A DNA stretch of 64,000 nt from Gammaproteobacteria bacterium UBA5109 (GCA_002414385.1 DHZH01000002.1:124001-188000), one strand, 5' to 3'; shown: positions 26,591-35,478, counted from the first letter of the stretch. Translations and numbers: made by a program. The notes: generated by a model from the sequence alone, not told the origin.

Positions 26591-27772
26591 ATGCCCAGCC
26601 ACTATGAGGTCATAATTATCGGGGCTGGTGCCGCCGGATTGATGTGTGCCGCCAGTGCTGCTTATCGTGGCCGCAAGGTGCTGGTGCTGGATCATGCCAA
26701 CAAAGCCGGCAAGAAAATCCTGATGTCCGGCGGCGGACGCTGCAACTTCACCAACCTGAACAGCACGCCGGCAAATTTCCTTTCTGACAACCCGCCGTTT
26801 TGTATATCAGCCCTGAAGCGCTATACCCCGCAGCATTTTCTGGATCTGGTTGAGCGTCATGGTATCGCCTACGAGGAAAAAGCTGCCGGTCAATTGTTCT
26901 GCCAGAACAGCAGCATGGATATCCTGCAGATGCTGCTGAGCGAGTGTGAATGGGCTGGCGCGGAAATCCGCCTTAATACCCGTGTGCAAAGTGTCAGAAA
27001 AATTGCCGGTGCCTATCAGCTCGACACCTCGAGTGAAATACTTCAGTGTGAATCGCTGGTAGTGGCCTGTGGTGGACTTTCGATTCCGACCATGGGCGCA
27101 ACGGGTTTTGGTTACGAACTTGCCAGGCAATTCGGGCTCAGGGTACTTCCGCCACGACCCGGGCTGGTTCCCTTTACTTTACAGCCTGAACTTAAAACCA
27201 GGCTTGCGCCTTTGTCAGGCATCAGTTGCCCGGTTTCAGTGCTATGTAATGATCAGCACTTTGACGAACCGATGCTGGTAACCCACCGTGGTCTGAGCGG
27301 CCCCGCCATGCTGCAGATCTCCAGTTTCTGGCATCCCGGTGATGAGCTGGCAGTCAATGTGCTGCCTGATCAGGATGCACTGTCCCTGCTTAAAGCATGG
27401 CGGACAGACAAACCACAAAGCAGTGTCGGCCAATGCCTGGCTCAGCATTTACCGCGGCGTTTTGCTTCGGCTTTTGCCGACTTACACGCCTGGCAGGGCC
27501 CACTGCAGAATTACAGTAATGCTGAGCTACATGAAATTGCAGAGACCCTGAGCGCCTGGTCGATCAAACCGGCCGGCACCGAAGGCTACCGGACTGCCGA
27601 AGTCACCCTCGGCGGGGTGGACACACGCCAGCTGTCTTCGCAAAGCATGGCCAGCCTGGCGCACCCGGGTCTTTATTTTATTGGTGAAGTCGTGGATGTC
27701 ACCGGTCATCTTGGCGGGCACAATTTTCAGTGGGCCTGGGCCTCTGCCGTTGCTGCCGCAAACATTGTCTGA
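26591..27772 (+). CDS. HI0933/BaiN-family flavoprotein oxidoreductase
   Basis: A 393-residue FAD protein. The N-terminal dinucleotide motif is IIGAGAAGLMCAASAAYRG (about 9-27), followed by the family-specific NKAGKKILMSGGGRCNFTN (about 40-58). The C-terminus ends with GLYFIGEVVDVTGHLGGHNF, as in the HI0933-like (TIGR03862/BaiN) group, whose physiological substrate is mostly unknown. It is a lone gene with a 41-bp gap to the acetyltransferase after it. Confidence 0.92.
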   Translation: MPSHYEVIIIGAGAAGLMCAASAAYRGRKVLVLDHANKAGKKILMSGGGRCNFTNLNSTPANFLSDNPPFCISALKRYTPQHFLDLVERHGIAYEEKAAGQLFCQNSSMDILQMLLSECEWAGAEIRLNTRVQSVRKIAGAYQLDTSSEILQCESLVVACGGLSIPTMGATGFGYELARQFGLRVLPPRPGLVPFTLQPELKTRLAPLSGISCPVSVLCNDQHFDEPMLVTHRGLSGPAMLQISSFWHPGDELAVNVLPDQDALSLLKAWRTDKPQSSVGQCLAQHLPRRFASAFADLHAWQGPLQNYSNAELHEIAETLSAWSIKPAGTEGYRTAEVTLGGVDTRQLSSQSMASLAHPGLYFIGEVVDVTGHLGGHNFQWAWASAVAAANIV

Positions 27773-27813
27773 AAAGCCAGAGTCGATACAATGCAAATAA
27801 AAAGAGAAAGAAT

Positions 27814-28236
27814 ATGCATGTAAAAATAGCCAATAGCGATGAAGAGCTGCATAAAATCGCGCCTGTCCTGTTACAGCTTCGGCCTGCCTTTAGTGAAGAA
27901 AGCCTGATCAGCCGAATAAAAAGCCAGGCAGATATTGGCTACAGGATCGCCTACATCGAAATCGATGGTAAAGCAGTTTGTGTGGCGGGCTTTGTCAGTT
28001 TTGAAAAACTGGCCTGGGGTAAAGGCATTTATATCGACGATCTTGTGACTGATGAAAACCATCGCTCAAGCGGAGCGGGAAAAGCCATGCTCGACTGGTT
28101 CAAGCGCTATGCCAGAGAAAACGGCTTTGCAGAGATTCATCTTGATTCAGGAGCTCATCGAAAAGATGCCCATCGCTTTTATGCGCGTGAACAATTTGAT
28201 AATACTGGCTTTCATTTTGCTTTTACAAAAATATAA
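27814..28236 (+). CDS. GNAT N-acetyltransferase
   Basis: A 140-residue acetyltransferase starting at 27814 (MHVKIANSDEE), chosen over an upstream in-frame start because AGAAAG precedes it and the longer frame would run into the preceding gene. The acetyl-CoA loop is HRSSGAGKAML (about 77-87), with DSGAHRKDAHRFYAREQF at the C-terminus typical of small-molecule GNATs. Substrate unknown. Confidence 0.85.
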   Translation: MHVKIANSDEELHKIAPVLLQLRPAFSEESLISRIKSQADIGYRIAYIEIDGKAVCVAGFVSFEKLAWGKGIYIDDLVTDENHRSSGAGKAMLDWFKRYARENGFAEIHLDSGAHRKDAHRFYAREQFDNTGFHFAFTKI

Positions 28237-28271
28237 ATGCCTGATTTTTTAACCCACCTGGAACCTAACCG

Positions 28272-29006
28272 ATGAAAATGACAGGCCAAACGATCCTTAT
28301 CACCGGCGGCGGTTCCGGTATCGGTCTGGCGCTTGCCAGAGACTTGAGCGCCAAAGGTAACCAGGTCATTATCTGTGGTCGCAGTGAACATAAACTCAAA
28401 GCGGCCAAACAAGCCTGTCCGCAACTGGAATATAAAACCTGTGACATCACTGATGAAAGCAGCCGCCGGCATTTGTCCGATTTTATCCGCAGTGAATTTC
28501 CAGCCTGTAACGTGCTTGTAAACAATGCCGGTGTGCAGTACAACTATCTGTTCACTGATGAGCAAAGTCATGCCGCGCAGATTCAGGCTGAAATTAATAT
28601 CAATTTCCTGGCACAGGTAAAACTGACGGAACTCTTCCTGCCGCATCTGCTGAAACAGCAGGAGGCCGCCATTATCAATGTGACTTCGGCGCTGGCAGTA
28701 GTGCCCAAGGAAAATGCGGCGGTTTACTGTGCCAGCAAGTCAGCCCTGAGAACCTTCGGCAAGGCATTGCGTTATCAGCTTGAATCCACCCCGGTCAAGG
28801 TTTTCGAGATAGTCCCGGCACTGGTAGAAACAGAGATGACGGCTGGCCGGGGCAGAGACAAGATTTCGCCCGAGACAGTAAGTAAAGAGGCTATCAGGGG
28901 TATCGAAGCAGAGCGCTATGAAATTCGCATTGGCAAAACCAAAGTGCTGTTCGCGCTGAATCGTTTGCTTCCTTCACTGGCGGAAAAAATTATCCGCAGG
29001 AGCTAG
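28272..29006 (+). CDS. Short-chain dehydrogenase/reductase
   Basis: A 244-residue classical SDR. The NAD(P) site is ITGGGSGIGLALARDL (about 10-25), the NNAG motif is present as VNNAGVQYN (about 81-89), and the catalytic site is Ser in VTSALAVV with YCASKSALRTF (about 152-162). The arrangement is like the DltE-type subgroup. The following GFA gene starts 6 bp after its stop, so both are likely co-expressed. The substrate is not inferable. Confidence 0.92.
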   Translation: MKMTGQTILITGGGSGIGLALARDLSAKGNQVIICGRSEHKLKAAKQACPQLEYKTCDITDESSRRHLSDFIRSEFPACNVLVNNAGVQYNYLFTDEQSHAAQIQAEININFLAQVKLTELFLPHLLKQQEAAIINVTSALAVVPKENAAVYCASKSALRTFGKALRYQLESTPVKVFEIVPALVETEMTAGRGRDKISPETVSKEAIRGIEAERYEIRIGKTKVLFALNRLLPSLAEKIIRRS

Positions 29007-29012
29007 AAAGCC

Positions 29013-29432
29013 ATGAGAAATTTCAGACAGATTGGCGATACAGCAATAAAGGAATACCACAAGCTCAGCTGTCATTGCGGCGCCGTGGAACTGGAATTGC
29101 ATTTGCCCAATGGGGTTGTCGATCCCCGACGCTGTTCCTGCTCCATTTGCAGTAGCCGGGGAGCCATTACCGGTACGGCAATGCTGGATGATGTGCGTAT
29201 CGTGAAGGGTGAGGAAAACCTGAGGCTGTACCAGTTCAATACCATGATAGCCAAACACTATTTTTGTAAAACCTGTGGCATCTATACCCATCATCAGCGC
29301 CGTTCATTTCCCGACCAGTATGGCTATAACGTGGCACGACTTGAAGGTGTGAATGTCTATGAGCTTGGTGAGGTCCCGGTGCTTGACGGCATCAATCACC
29401 CCTGTGACCGCAAGCCCGATGCTGCCTCCTGA
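29013..29432 (+). CDS. GFA-family zinc-binding protein
   Basis: A 139-residue GFA-fold protein with zinc ligands in CHCG (about 20-23), CSCSICSSRG (about 41-50) and CKTCG (about 88-92). Only distantly similar to the other GFA protein at 18083, so it is not a recent local copy. It is 6 bp from the SDR gene; some GFA proteins handle glutathione adducts, so the pair could process an aldehyde, which is inference. Confidence 0.85.
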   Translation: MRNFRQIGDTAIKEYHKLSCHCGAVELELHLPNGVVDPRRCSCSICSSRGAITGTAMLDDVRIVKGEENLRLYQFNTMIAKHYFCKTCGIYTHHQRRSFPDQYGYNVARLEGVNVYELGEVPVLDGINHPCDRKPDAAS

Positions 29433-29522
29433 AACCACACTTGCTTTTATCCCGGCACCGCGCCGGGTGATATTTATGTGTTGCCGGCTTACACCGACCT
29501 TGGCAGAACCACGGAGCCTGAG

Positions 29523-29981
29523 ATGAATATCCGCCTGGCCGGGCCAGAAGACTTCGTGCAACTCGGCGAACTGATGCGGCAACTCAATCCCGGCGACCCG
29601 CCCTTTGATGAAAAAAACCTGGAAGTATTTGACCAGATCACTGCCAATCCGCACTTCATTTTGCTGGTCGCTGAAAAGGCTGGCAACCTGATTGCCAGTG
29701 CCTACCTGAATGTTATTCCCAACCTGAGCCGTGGCGGCCGTCCCTATGCAGTAGCGGAAAACCTGGTGGTCGATTTAAAGCACCGCAAGCAGGGAGTGGG
29801 CAGGGCGATGATGGAAAAACTTATCGAAATTGCCTGGGAAGTTGACTGCTATAAATTGATGTTATTGACAGGGCGTAAAAACAAGGGAGTTCATGCTTTC
29901 TATCAAAAGCTTGGGTTCAGTGGTGATGCCAAACAGGCCTATATCCTGCGCGCCGGTGACAGCCCGCCCGGTCACGACTAA
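29523..29981 (+). CDS. GNAT N-acetyltransferase
   Basis: A 152-residue GNAT protein. The start at 29523 (MNIRLAGPEDF) is preferred to an ATG 45 bp upstream since GGAG lies seven bases before it and the sequence begins as a GNAT first strand. The acetyl-CoA loop is HRKQGVGRAMMEKL (about 85-98), followed by LLTGRKNKGVHAFYQKLGF. The next gene begins 10 bp after its stop. Confidence 0.87.
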   Translation: MNIRLAGPEDFVQLGELMRQLNPGDPPFDEKNLEVFDQITANPHFILLVAEKAGNLIASAYLNVIPNLSRGGRPYAVAENLVVDLKHRKQGVGRAMMEKLIEIAWEVDCYKLMLLTGRKNKGVHAFYQKLGFSGDAKQAYILRAGDSPPGHD

Positions 29982-29991
29982 GGGCAAGAGC

Positions 29992-30354
29992 ATGACATAC
30001 GACGAATACGATGCCTTTTGCGCCAGTCTGCCAGCTACCACGAAGGTCATTCAGTGGGGTGGAGCCCATGTCTGGAAAGTCGGCGGCAAGGTCTTTGCCA
30101 TCGGCGGATGGAACGATGACGCCAAACCTGCGATCACCTTCAAGGTTTCACCGCTGTCTTATGACATACTGAGTGAGCTGCCCGGTCTGCGCCCGGCACC
30201 CTATCTGGCTTCACGGGGCATGCTTTGGATTCAGCATTATGCCGAACCAGGCTTGAGCGAAGAAGACCTGAAAGACTATATTCGTGAATCACATCGTATT
30301 GTCTCACTGGGGCTAACGAAAAAATTACAAAAAGAACTGGGGCTGAATCAGTAG
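29992..30354 (+). CDS. MmcQ/YjbR family protein
   Basis: A 120-residue protein of the MmcQ/YjbR (DUF419) family, which has a CyaY-like alpha/beta fold of unknown function. The start at 29992 (MTYDEYDAFCASLP) matches the family and follows an AAGGGCAAGAG sequence. Family marks are WGGAHVWKVGGKVFAIGG (about 22-39) and the C-terminal helix ESHRIVSLGLTKKLQ. Its TAG is immediately followed by the ATG of the next acetyltransferase gene. Confidence 0.87.
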   Translation: MTYDEYDAFCASLPATTKVIQWGGAHVWKVGGKVFAIGGWNDDAKPAITFKVSPLSYDILSELPGLRPAPYLASRGMLWIQHYAEPGLSEEDLKDYIRESHRIVSLGLTKKLQKELGLNQ

Positions 30355-30879
30355 ATGCAAATCCGTTTAACCAGACCCGCCGATGCTGCATTGCTGGCGA
30401 GCTATTACAACCATAACGCCAATCATTTCGGCCCCTGGGAACCGGACCGTGAATATGATTATTATTCCGAGCGCCAGCTTCGCAAACGACTGCGTCAGCT
30501 CGACAAGGATCACCGGCGTGGCAGTGCTGCCATATTTATTGCCCTGAATGACCGTGAGGATGAAATCCTCGCGCACTGTTCATTGACCAATATTCTTTAC
30601 GGACCAATGCGGGCCTGTTACATGGGTTATGGGGTTTCCAAGGATTATGAAGGGCAGGGCATCATGTTTCGCCTGTGCCAAGAAGTAATCGATTACGCCT
30701 TTAACCAGTTACACCTCAACCGTATCATGGCCAACTACATGCCAGGTAACCGGCGCTCTGCAGCTCTTCTTGAGCACCTGGGTTTTAAAGTGGAAGGCAC
30801 GGCAATGCGCTATCTTAAAATTAACGGCAAATGGGAAGATCATGTCCTGAGCTCATTGCTGAACCCGGAAATCCTGTGA
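30355..30879 (+). CDS. RimJ/RimL-type GNAT N-acetyltransferase
   Basis: The 174-residue protein is of the RimJ/RimL type, with YGVSKDYEGQGIMFRLCQEVI (about 101-121) as the acetyl-CoA loop and the typical NRRSAALLEHLGFKVEG (about 135-151). In E. coli these enzymes acetylate ribosomal protein N-termini; paralogues modify other substrates. The start directly abuts the stop of the MmcQ-like gene, so expression is coupled. Ten bases separate it from the next acetyltransferase gene. Confidence 0.9.
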   Translation: MQIRLTRPADAALLASYYNHNANHFGPWEPDREYDYYSERQLRKRLRQLDKDHRRGSAAIFIALNDREDEILAHCSLTNILYGPMRACYMGYGVSKDYEGQGIMFRLCQEVIDYAFNQLHLNRIMANYMPGNRRSAALLEHLGFKVEGTAMRYLKINGKWEDHVLSSLLNPEIL

Positions 30880-30889
30880 GCATACGCAG

Positions 30890-31390
30890 ATGATCATCAG
30901 ACAGGTCAGCGCAGAGGATTATCCGGAGATTGTGCGTATCTACAATCAGGCAGTAAGCGCAGGCGGGCTTACCGGCGATGAGCACCTCCAGACTCTGGAT
31001 GAAAAACGCGCCTGGCTGGAGCAGCACAACGGCAGGCATTACGATTTGTTTGTGGCACAAGCCGGCGAGGAAATAAGGGGCTATCTGGCTCTCAGTCCGT
31101 ATCGACATGGCCGTCCGGCCTTCTTCAACACGGCAGAAATTTCCTATTATGTGGATGAGAACTACCACCGGCAGGGTATCGCAAGCCGCTTGCTGGACCA
31201 TGCCCTGGACGCCTGTGAAAAACTGGAAATCAACACGCTGATCGCCATCCTGCTGTCCGGCAATCAAGCCAGTATTACCCTGCTGGAAAAATATGGCTTC
31301 CGTGAATGGGGATGCATGCCGCAAATCGGCCGCCTGCAAAACAGCGTGGTGGATCACCTGTATTACGGGAAGCATTTAAGGAAGCCTTGA
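30890..31390 (+). CDS. GNAT N-acetyltransferase, phosphinothricin acetyltransferase-like
   Basis: A 166-residue protein of the PAT/MnaT subgroup, starting MIIRQVSAEDYPEIVRIYNQ and carrying YVDENYHRQGIASRLLDHAL (about 86-105) as the cofactor loop. Members acetylate amino acid analogues such as methionine sulfoximine and sulfone. It is third in a tight run MmcQ-GNAT-GNAT, with the next gene starting 3 bp after its stop. Confidence 0.88.
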   Translation: MIIRQVSAEDYPEIVRIYNQAVSAGGLTGDEHLQTLDEKRAWLEQHNGRHYDLFVAQAGEEIRGYLALSPYRHGRPAFFNTAEISYYVDENYHRQGIASRLLDHALDACEKLEINTLIAILLSGNQASITLLEKYGFREWGCMPQIGRLQNSVVDHLYYGKHLRKP

Positions 31391-31393
31391 GCT

Positions 31394-31831
31394 ATGGCCC
31401 GGCAGGGAAAAATTGAATTAGCCTTGAGTACAGACACCGAAATCGCTACGCTGGCCCGGCAGCATAATGATTGCACTCTGCCTTATGAAAACTGGACTCA
31501 TCGTGCTCATATTGCCGTAGCTTTATATTATCTGCAGTCGATGTCGCTGAAAGACGCCACCCGGAAACTGCGAGTAAATATACATGCCTATAACACTGTA
31601 AAGGGTGACGGTATGGGCTATAGCGAGACCATCACTGTGCTGTTCATGAAAAAAATTGCTTACGAACTGCAGCAAAGGGAAAGTAAACCTGGAATTGTCG
31701 ATGAGCTTGAGCGTCTACTGGATATCTGTACGATTGAGTGGGTGTATAACTATTACTCCCCGCAACTGATCTGGTCGCAACAGGCCAGACAGGAGTGGGT
31801 GGAACCCGATCTAAAGCCTCTGGATTTTTAA
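31394..31831 (+). CDS. Conserved hypothetical protein
   Basis: A 145-residue, mostly helical protein with the distinctive WTHRAHIAVALYYL (about 34-47) and GYSETITVLFM motifs. I have seen this pattern in uncharacterised bacterial proteins but know no function. It sits 3 bp after the acetyltransferase and 1 bp before tag, so it belongs to this operon. His and Glu/Thr in the two motifs could form a site, which is a guess. Confidence 0.65.
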   Translation: MARQGKIELALSTDTEIATLARQHNDCTLPYENWTHRAHIAVALYYLQSMSLKDATRKLRVNIHAYNTVKGDGMGYSETITVLFMKKIAYELQQRESKPGIVDELERLLDICTIEWVYNYYSPQLIWSQQARQEWVEPDLKPLDF

Positions 31832-31832
31832 T

Positions 31833-32369
31833 ATGAGTTATTACTGTGAAGCCTCCAAAGACCATCCCTTCCATGGCCCCTATCATGATCAGGAATACGG
31901 TTTTCCCCTGAAAAATGATAATCAGTTGTTTGAACGCCTGGTACTGGAAATCAACCAGGCAGGTTTATCGTGGCTGACAATACTGAAAAAGAAGGAAGCT
32001 TTTAACAATGCCTTCCACGGCTTTGATATTAAAAAAGTCGCCGCCTATAAAGTGAAGGACAAACAGCGACTGTTGAATGATGCTTCGATAATACGTAACC
32101 GGCTGAAGATTGATGCTGCCATTGCCAATGCCAACAGGATTCTGGAGCTGCAAAAAGAGTCTGGGTCTTTTCACCAGTGGCTACAGGACCATCATCCCCT
32201 GGACAAGGAAGAGTGGGTAAAACTGTTTAAAAAGACTTTTCGATTTACTGGCGGCGAGATTACCGGAGAGTTTCTGATGAGCACCGGCTATCTGCCCGGC
32301 GCCCACCATGACAGGTGTCCCATTTATCTTAAGATTGCGAAACTTAATCCGCCCTGGATGCAGAAATAA
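31833..32369 (+). CDS. tag: DNA-3-methyladenine glycosylase I
   Basis: Tag excises 3-methyladenine from alkylated DNA. The 178-residue protein starts directly with a Tag-like core (YHDQEYGFPLKNDNQLFERL, about 16-35), then QAGLSWLTILKKKEAF and the C-terminal HHDRCP. The E. coli N-terminal zinc-binding residues are partly present. It is the last gene of the rightward run and converges on an alkyltransferase-like gene, so two alkylation-repair genes face each other with 2 bp between stops. Confidence 0.92.
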   Translation: MSYYCEASKDHPFHGPYHDQEYGFPLKNDNQLFERLVLEINQAGLSWLTILKKKEAFNNAFHGFDIKKVAAYKVKDKQRLLNDASIIRNRLKIDAAIANANRILELQKESGSFHQWLQDHHPLDKEEWVKLFKKTFRFTGGEITGEFLMSTGYLPGAHHDRCPIYLKIAKLNPPWMQK

Positions 32370-32371
32370 AG

Positions 32372-32719
32372 TCAGTAATCGAGCTTGAAAAGCATTTCAT
32401 CCAGACTGGGCTGCCACTGAAAATTTTCCATTTTGACCCGGTTTTTGAGTACCACCACACCCTCATCCTGCAGCAGTTCTGTTTGTCTTTGCGCAAACTT
32501 TGAGCCGGGCTTTCCAGCCAGCTGACCATTTGATTTTAGGACGCGATACCAGGGAACCTGCATTGAATCGGGGACCATCCCCATGCTGCGGCCAACCAGT
32601 CTGGCCCGGCCGGGGAGACCTGCCAGGTCAGCGACCTGTCCATAGGATGCGACCTTGCCCGGCGGAATGGAGAGCACGGTTTGCCAGATGGCTTCATGGC
32701 TTTTCCTGTTGCCGCTCAT
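32372..32719 (-). CDS. Alkyltransferase-like protein (Atl), MGMT fold without active cysteine
   Basis: A 115-residue protein with the DNA-binding domain of O6-alkylguanine-DNA alkyltransferase: IPPGKVASYGQVADLAG and ARLVGRSMG, then VPWYRVLKSNGQLAG. The usual PCHR is PWYR, so the acceptor cysteine is replaced by Trp, as in Atl proteins, which bind alkylated guanine and hand it to nucleotide excision repair. The start ATG is only 2 bp after the stop of the upstream 162-residue protein gene. It is convergent with tag. Confidence 0.92.
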   Translation of the reverse strand: MSGNRKSHEAIWQTVLSIPPGKVASYGQVADLAGLPGRARLVGRSMGMVPDSMQVPWYRVLKSNGQLAGKPGSKFAQRQTELLQDEGVVVLKNRVKMENFQWQPSLDEMLFKLDY

Positions 32720-32721
32720 CC

Positions 32722-33210
32722 CTAGATTTCTTCGTTATGATCTGCCCAGATAAAGCCGATGGGGTTACGTTTGAATTCTTCTTCCTTGTCGTTTTCAGTA
32801 CCAAGTTCCACGGCATAACACACCAGTTGAATCGTGTCCTGATGCGCCAGCATGGAACAGGGAATATCAGCACCCATGGTGCCCTCTATGCGAATGCCGT
32901 CAAAACTGACCTGTGACAGGGTGCGTACCTGAACCTGCACGCCGCCATGCAGGATAGCAACGATAGCCGGGCGAAAATTGGCTGGCAGCTGCTGGGCCCA
33001 GCCGCGTGCTTCGGCAGCCAGCGCCTGTAATAAAACCCCGGCACTGCGGTATTCATTTTCATCTTCGCGGGAACATACCTGCGGTTGACGGACACGGTTT
33101 TCCTTTGCCACTTCAGGCGGGCGGAAACCGGGAACCATGGACATGCGACGTGGCAGGATATTGAACTGGGCTTGAAATTCCATGCCAGCGGGTTTGTCTT
33201 TTTCAGACAC
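32722..33210 (-). CDS. Soluble hypothetical protein in protease-FHA operon
   Basis: A 162-residue protein with a polar N-terminal 50 residues and a C-terminal region predicted alpha/beta (LLQALAAEARGWAQQL; FRPAIVAILHGGVQVQV; GIRIEGTMG). No signal peptide or membrane segment. No family recognised. It is between the FHA membrane protein gene (16 bp) and atl (2 bp), so it is likely made with both. Relation to either is not shown. Confidence 0.6.
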   Translation of the reverse strand: MSEKDKPAGMEFQAQFNILPRRMSMVPGFRPPEVAKENRVRQPQVCSREDENEYRSAGVLLQALAAEARGWAQQLPANFRPAIVAILHGGVQVQVRTLSQVSFDGIRIEGTMGADIPCSMLAHQDTIQLVCYAVELGTENDKEEEFKRNPIGFIWADHNEEI

Positions 33211-33226
33211 GGGATGTCTCCTTTAT

Positions 33227-34216
33227 TCAGGAATCGCGAGCAAGTTCTTCGGCGAGGCCTTCGCTCAGATCCTCACGTACCTGCAAAATAAAATCAGACA
33301 CCGAATCTTCACTGGGCATCAGGCGAATATCATAACGCTGAACGATGTTATGCATATTCGGCTGCTGACGAAAGTCCGGTTGTTCCACCACATTCTGAAT
33401 ATTCTGAATTGCCAGCGCCGACCAGACCACGCCAATACCGACGAAGGCAGCACGTTTAACTCCAATCATGCTGGCTGCACGTAACTGCCAGGCCAGCAAC
33501 CAGGCAAAGAAAATACCGCTGAATATCACGATCAGTACATTGGCCGCAGCATCACTGGTAAAGAAATAGGAAATATTACTGCGGTATTCATCTGTCACGA
33601 TATAACCCAGAAAAGCGATGCTGGCGATACTCAGTTGCAGAGGAAAGCGCCAGCTGTGATGAAAAATACGCGCCATGCCGCTCATGATGCCGGCCAGCAG
33701 AATCGGGTAACCAAAGAAATCCAGCTGTTGGTAATTGCGTAACTGGTTAATAAGAATTTCGTTCCAGTCCTGAACAATGGAAGCCTGGGTGTAGGCAAAG
33801 TAATAATTCACCAGCAGGTAAAGTGCGATCAGCCCGATAGAGACAAAGAGATTGGAACACAGTTCGGAAATGCCATGGGTCCGTGCCAGGATAACCGTGG
33901 GCTCCACCGGCGAATGAGCGGCATGGGTTTCCAGATGAGTGCGACCGATGTTAATTGTGGTCGGCACCGTCAGTTCGTGTTCACCCTCGGGCAACTTGTC
34001 TTTTTCAATCCAGGTGCCGTTTTCATTGGACAGGGTCTTAATGCGAAAGCCCTTGTCGTCGGCATGAATTTCCAGATGATGTGGTGAGACGGTTTCATCG
34101 GCGATGATCAGGTCATTGTCATAGGCGCGGCCGATCCGGAACGGAAAGTGATCAGCGCGATGAAAAACCGGTTGTGAACGTCCGCCCCGGGAGACCCGGA
34201 TTATGAGGGATTCCAT
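33227..34216 (-). CDS. FHA-domain multi-pass membrane protein
   Basis: A 329-residue protein. Residues about 20-95 form a forkhead-associated domain (FRIGRAYDNDLII, SPHHLEI, and NGTWIEKDKL), which binds phosphothreonine peptides; the key Arg, Ser and Asn are kept. Five hydrophobic helices follow (about 120-250), then a cytoplasmic C-terminal tail. The FHA domain should face the cytoplasm. The start overlaps the end of the protease gene by 16 bp. No Ser/Thr kinase is in the window, so the phosphorylated partner is unknown. Confidence 0.85.
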   Translation of the reverse strand: MESLIIRVSRGGRSQPVFHRADHFPFRIGRAYDNDLIIADETVSPHHLEIHADDKGFRIKTLSNENGTWIEKDKLPEGEHELTVPTTINIGRTHLETHAAHSPVEPTVILARTHGISELCSNLFVSIGLIALYLLVNYYFAYTQASIVQDWNEILINQLRNYQQLDFFGYPILLAGIMSGMARIFHHSWRFPLQLSIASIAFLGYIVTDEYRSNISYFFTSDAAANVLIVIFSGIFFAWLLAWQLRAASMIGVKRAAFVGIGVVWSALAIQNIQNVVEQPDFRQQPNMHNIVQRYDIRLMPSEDSVSDFILQVREDLSEGLAEELARDS

Positions 34217-35478
34217 TCCAGAGCTCCTAGAAACTTCTCAAGCAGGGCGAGCCCGTTGTCCAAAGTGACGGTGGAAAAGTCCATGGTAAAAATCAGGCCT
34301 TCGGTATCATGACCGACCAGGGTCAGGAGTACCATAAAGTCGGTTAGCTGCGGATAATCCTTGTAAGGCCGGGCACAGATATTAACCTTGAAGTCCTGCT
34401 CGGTGATTTCAATAAAACGGGTGGAGCAGGAAAAATTACCGACATCTTCTTCGCTTGGCCGTGAGGGAAAACGGCTGCGATTACTGCGGGAATAAAGCTG
34501 GTAGAACTCCGTGGGCGTCAGCTGCTGGGAGTCCAGCCAGTAAAACTCATAGGAAAATGCCCCGGCCCGAAGCTGTTCCGACAGAAATATTGAATCCTGC
34601 CCCTGACAGACGGCAGCGTTGACCTGATAGCGATTGCTGCCTTCTTCAAACTGGTTGTCGCTCCAGCAATCCAGGCGATTGAAAATACGCCCTGGAACCG
34701 ACAACTTGCCGAGCGTGATATTGGGCCATTCGGTGCCGACAATCTGGTCCACCAGCCATTGCTGGTTATCCAGTAACTGATTGCTGATGCTGCTGGCCAG
34801 ATCGCGTTCCGGCTGAAAATTGGCTGCTACGGCATCATCCAGCAGGTCATCCAGGTATGAGGCCGGCACCAGATAGGAAACCGCTTCACCGCTGGTCGCC
34901 ACATTAACGCCAACTACCCGGCCTTGACGATCCAGGGTCGGCCCGCCACTCATGCCCGGGTTGATATTGCCGGTGAAATGAATCTTGTCATACAGGGAGG
35001 TTTCCAGCAGGCCATTGGCGGTGCCATTGACGATTGCCAGTTCCAGCGCCAGTGGATGTCCCAGAGAAAACAGGGAGGTGCCGTTTTCCGGCAGATCTGT
35101 GGTCTGCAGCGGGATGCCCATCGGTTCTTCGGCTTTCAGCAGGGCCAGATCATGTACCACGTTTACTGCCAGTACTGTCAGCGGACCACGACGGCCATCG
35201 ACACTTTCCCATTCCAGACGATAGCGGTCCGGTTCATTCACCACGCCGGAAATCACATGATAGTTGGATGCCAGAATATCTTCTCTGCCTACCACAAAGC
35301 CGGTGCCAACTGATGCCTTGTTTTCGATACCCGGAGTGACGACTTCAACCCGGTAGACGGATGAATCAAAACGTGAATAAAGTTGCTGGGCAATGTCCTG
35401 TGCTGTTGCCGGGCTTGCCAGAACAACAAGGCCCAGACTCAGCAGCAGTGTGTTAAGGATTTTCGATTGCAATACCAT
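34201..35478 (-). CDS. Exported trypsin-like serine protease (S1C/HtrA-like, no PDZ)
   Basis: A 425-residue protein with a signal peptide ending near ATAQDI. The protease domain (about 35-230) has the triad in ASNYHVIS (His), HDLALLKAEE (Asp) and NPGMSGGPTLDRQG (Ser). The last 190 residues are not a PDZ domain and are unrecognised, with Cys residues that may form disulfides. Located in the periplasm. The gene overlaps the FHA-protein gene by 16 bp, a link that suggests that cytoplasmic signalling and periplasmic proteolysis work together. Confidence 0.88.
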   Translation of the reverse strand: MVLQSKILNTLLLSLGLVVLASPATAQDIAQQLYSRFDSSVYRVEVVTPGIENKASVGTGFVVGREDILASNYHVISGVVNEPDRYRLEWESVDGRRGPLTVLAVNVVHDLALLKAEEPMGIPLQTTDLPENGTSLFSLGHPLALELAIVNGTANGLLETSLYDKIHFTGNINPGMSGGPTLDRQGRVVGVNVATSGEAVSYLVPASYLDDLLDDAVAANFQPERDLASSISNQLLDNQQWLVDQIVGTEWPNITLGKLSVPGRIFNRLDCWSDNQFEEGSNRYQVNAAVCQGQDSIFLSEQLRAGAFSYEFYWLDSQQLTPTEFYQLYSRSNRSRFPSRPSEEDVGNFSCSTRFIEITEQDFKVNICARPYKDYPQLTDFMVLLTLVGHDTEGLIFTMDFSTVTLDNGLALLEKFLGALEWNPS

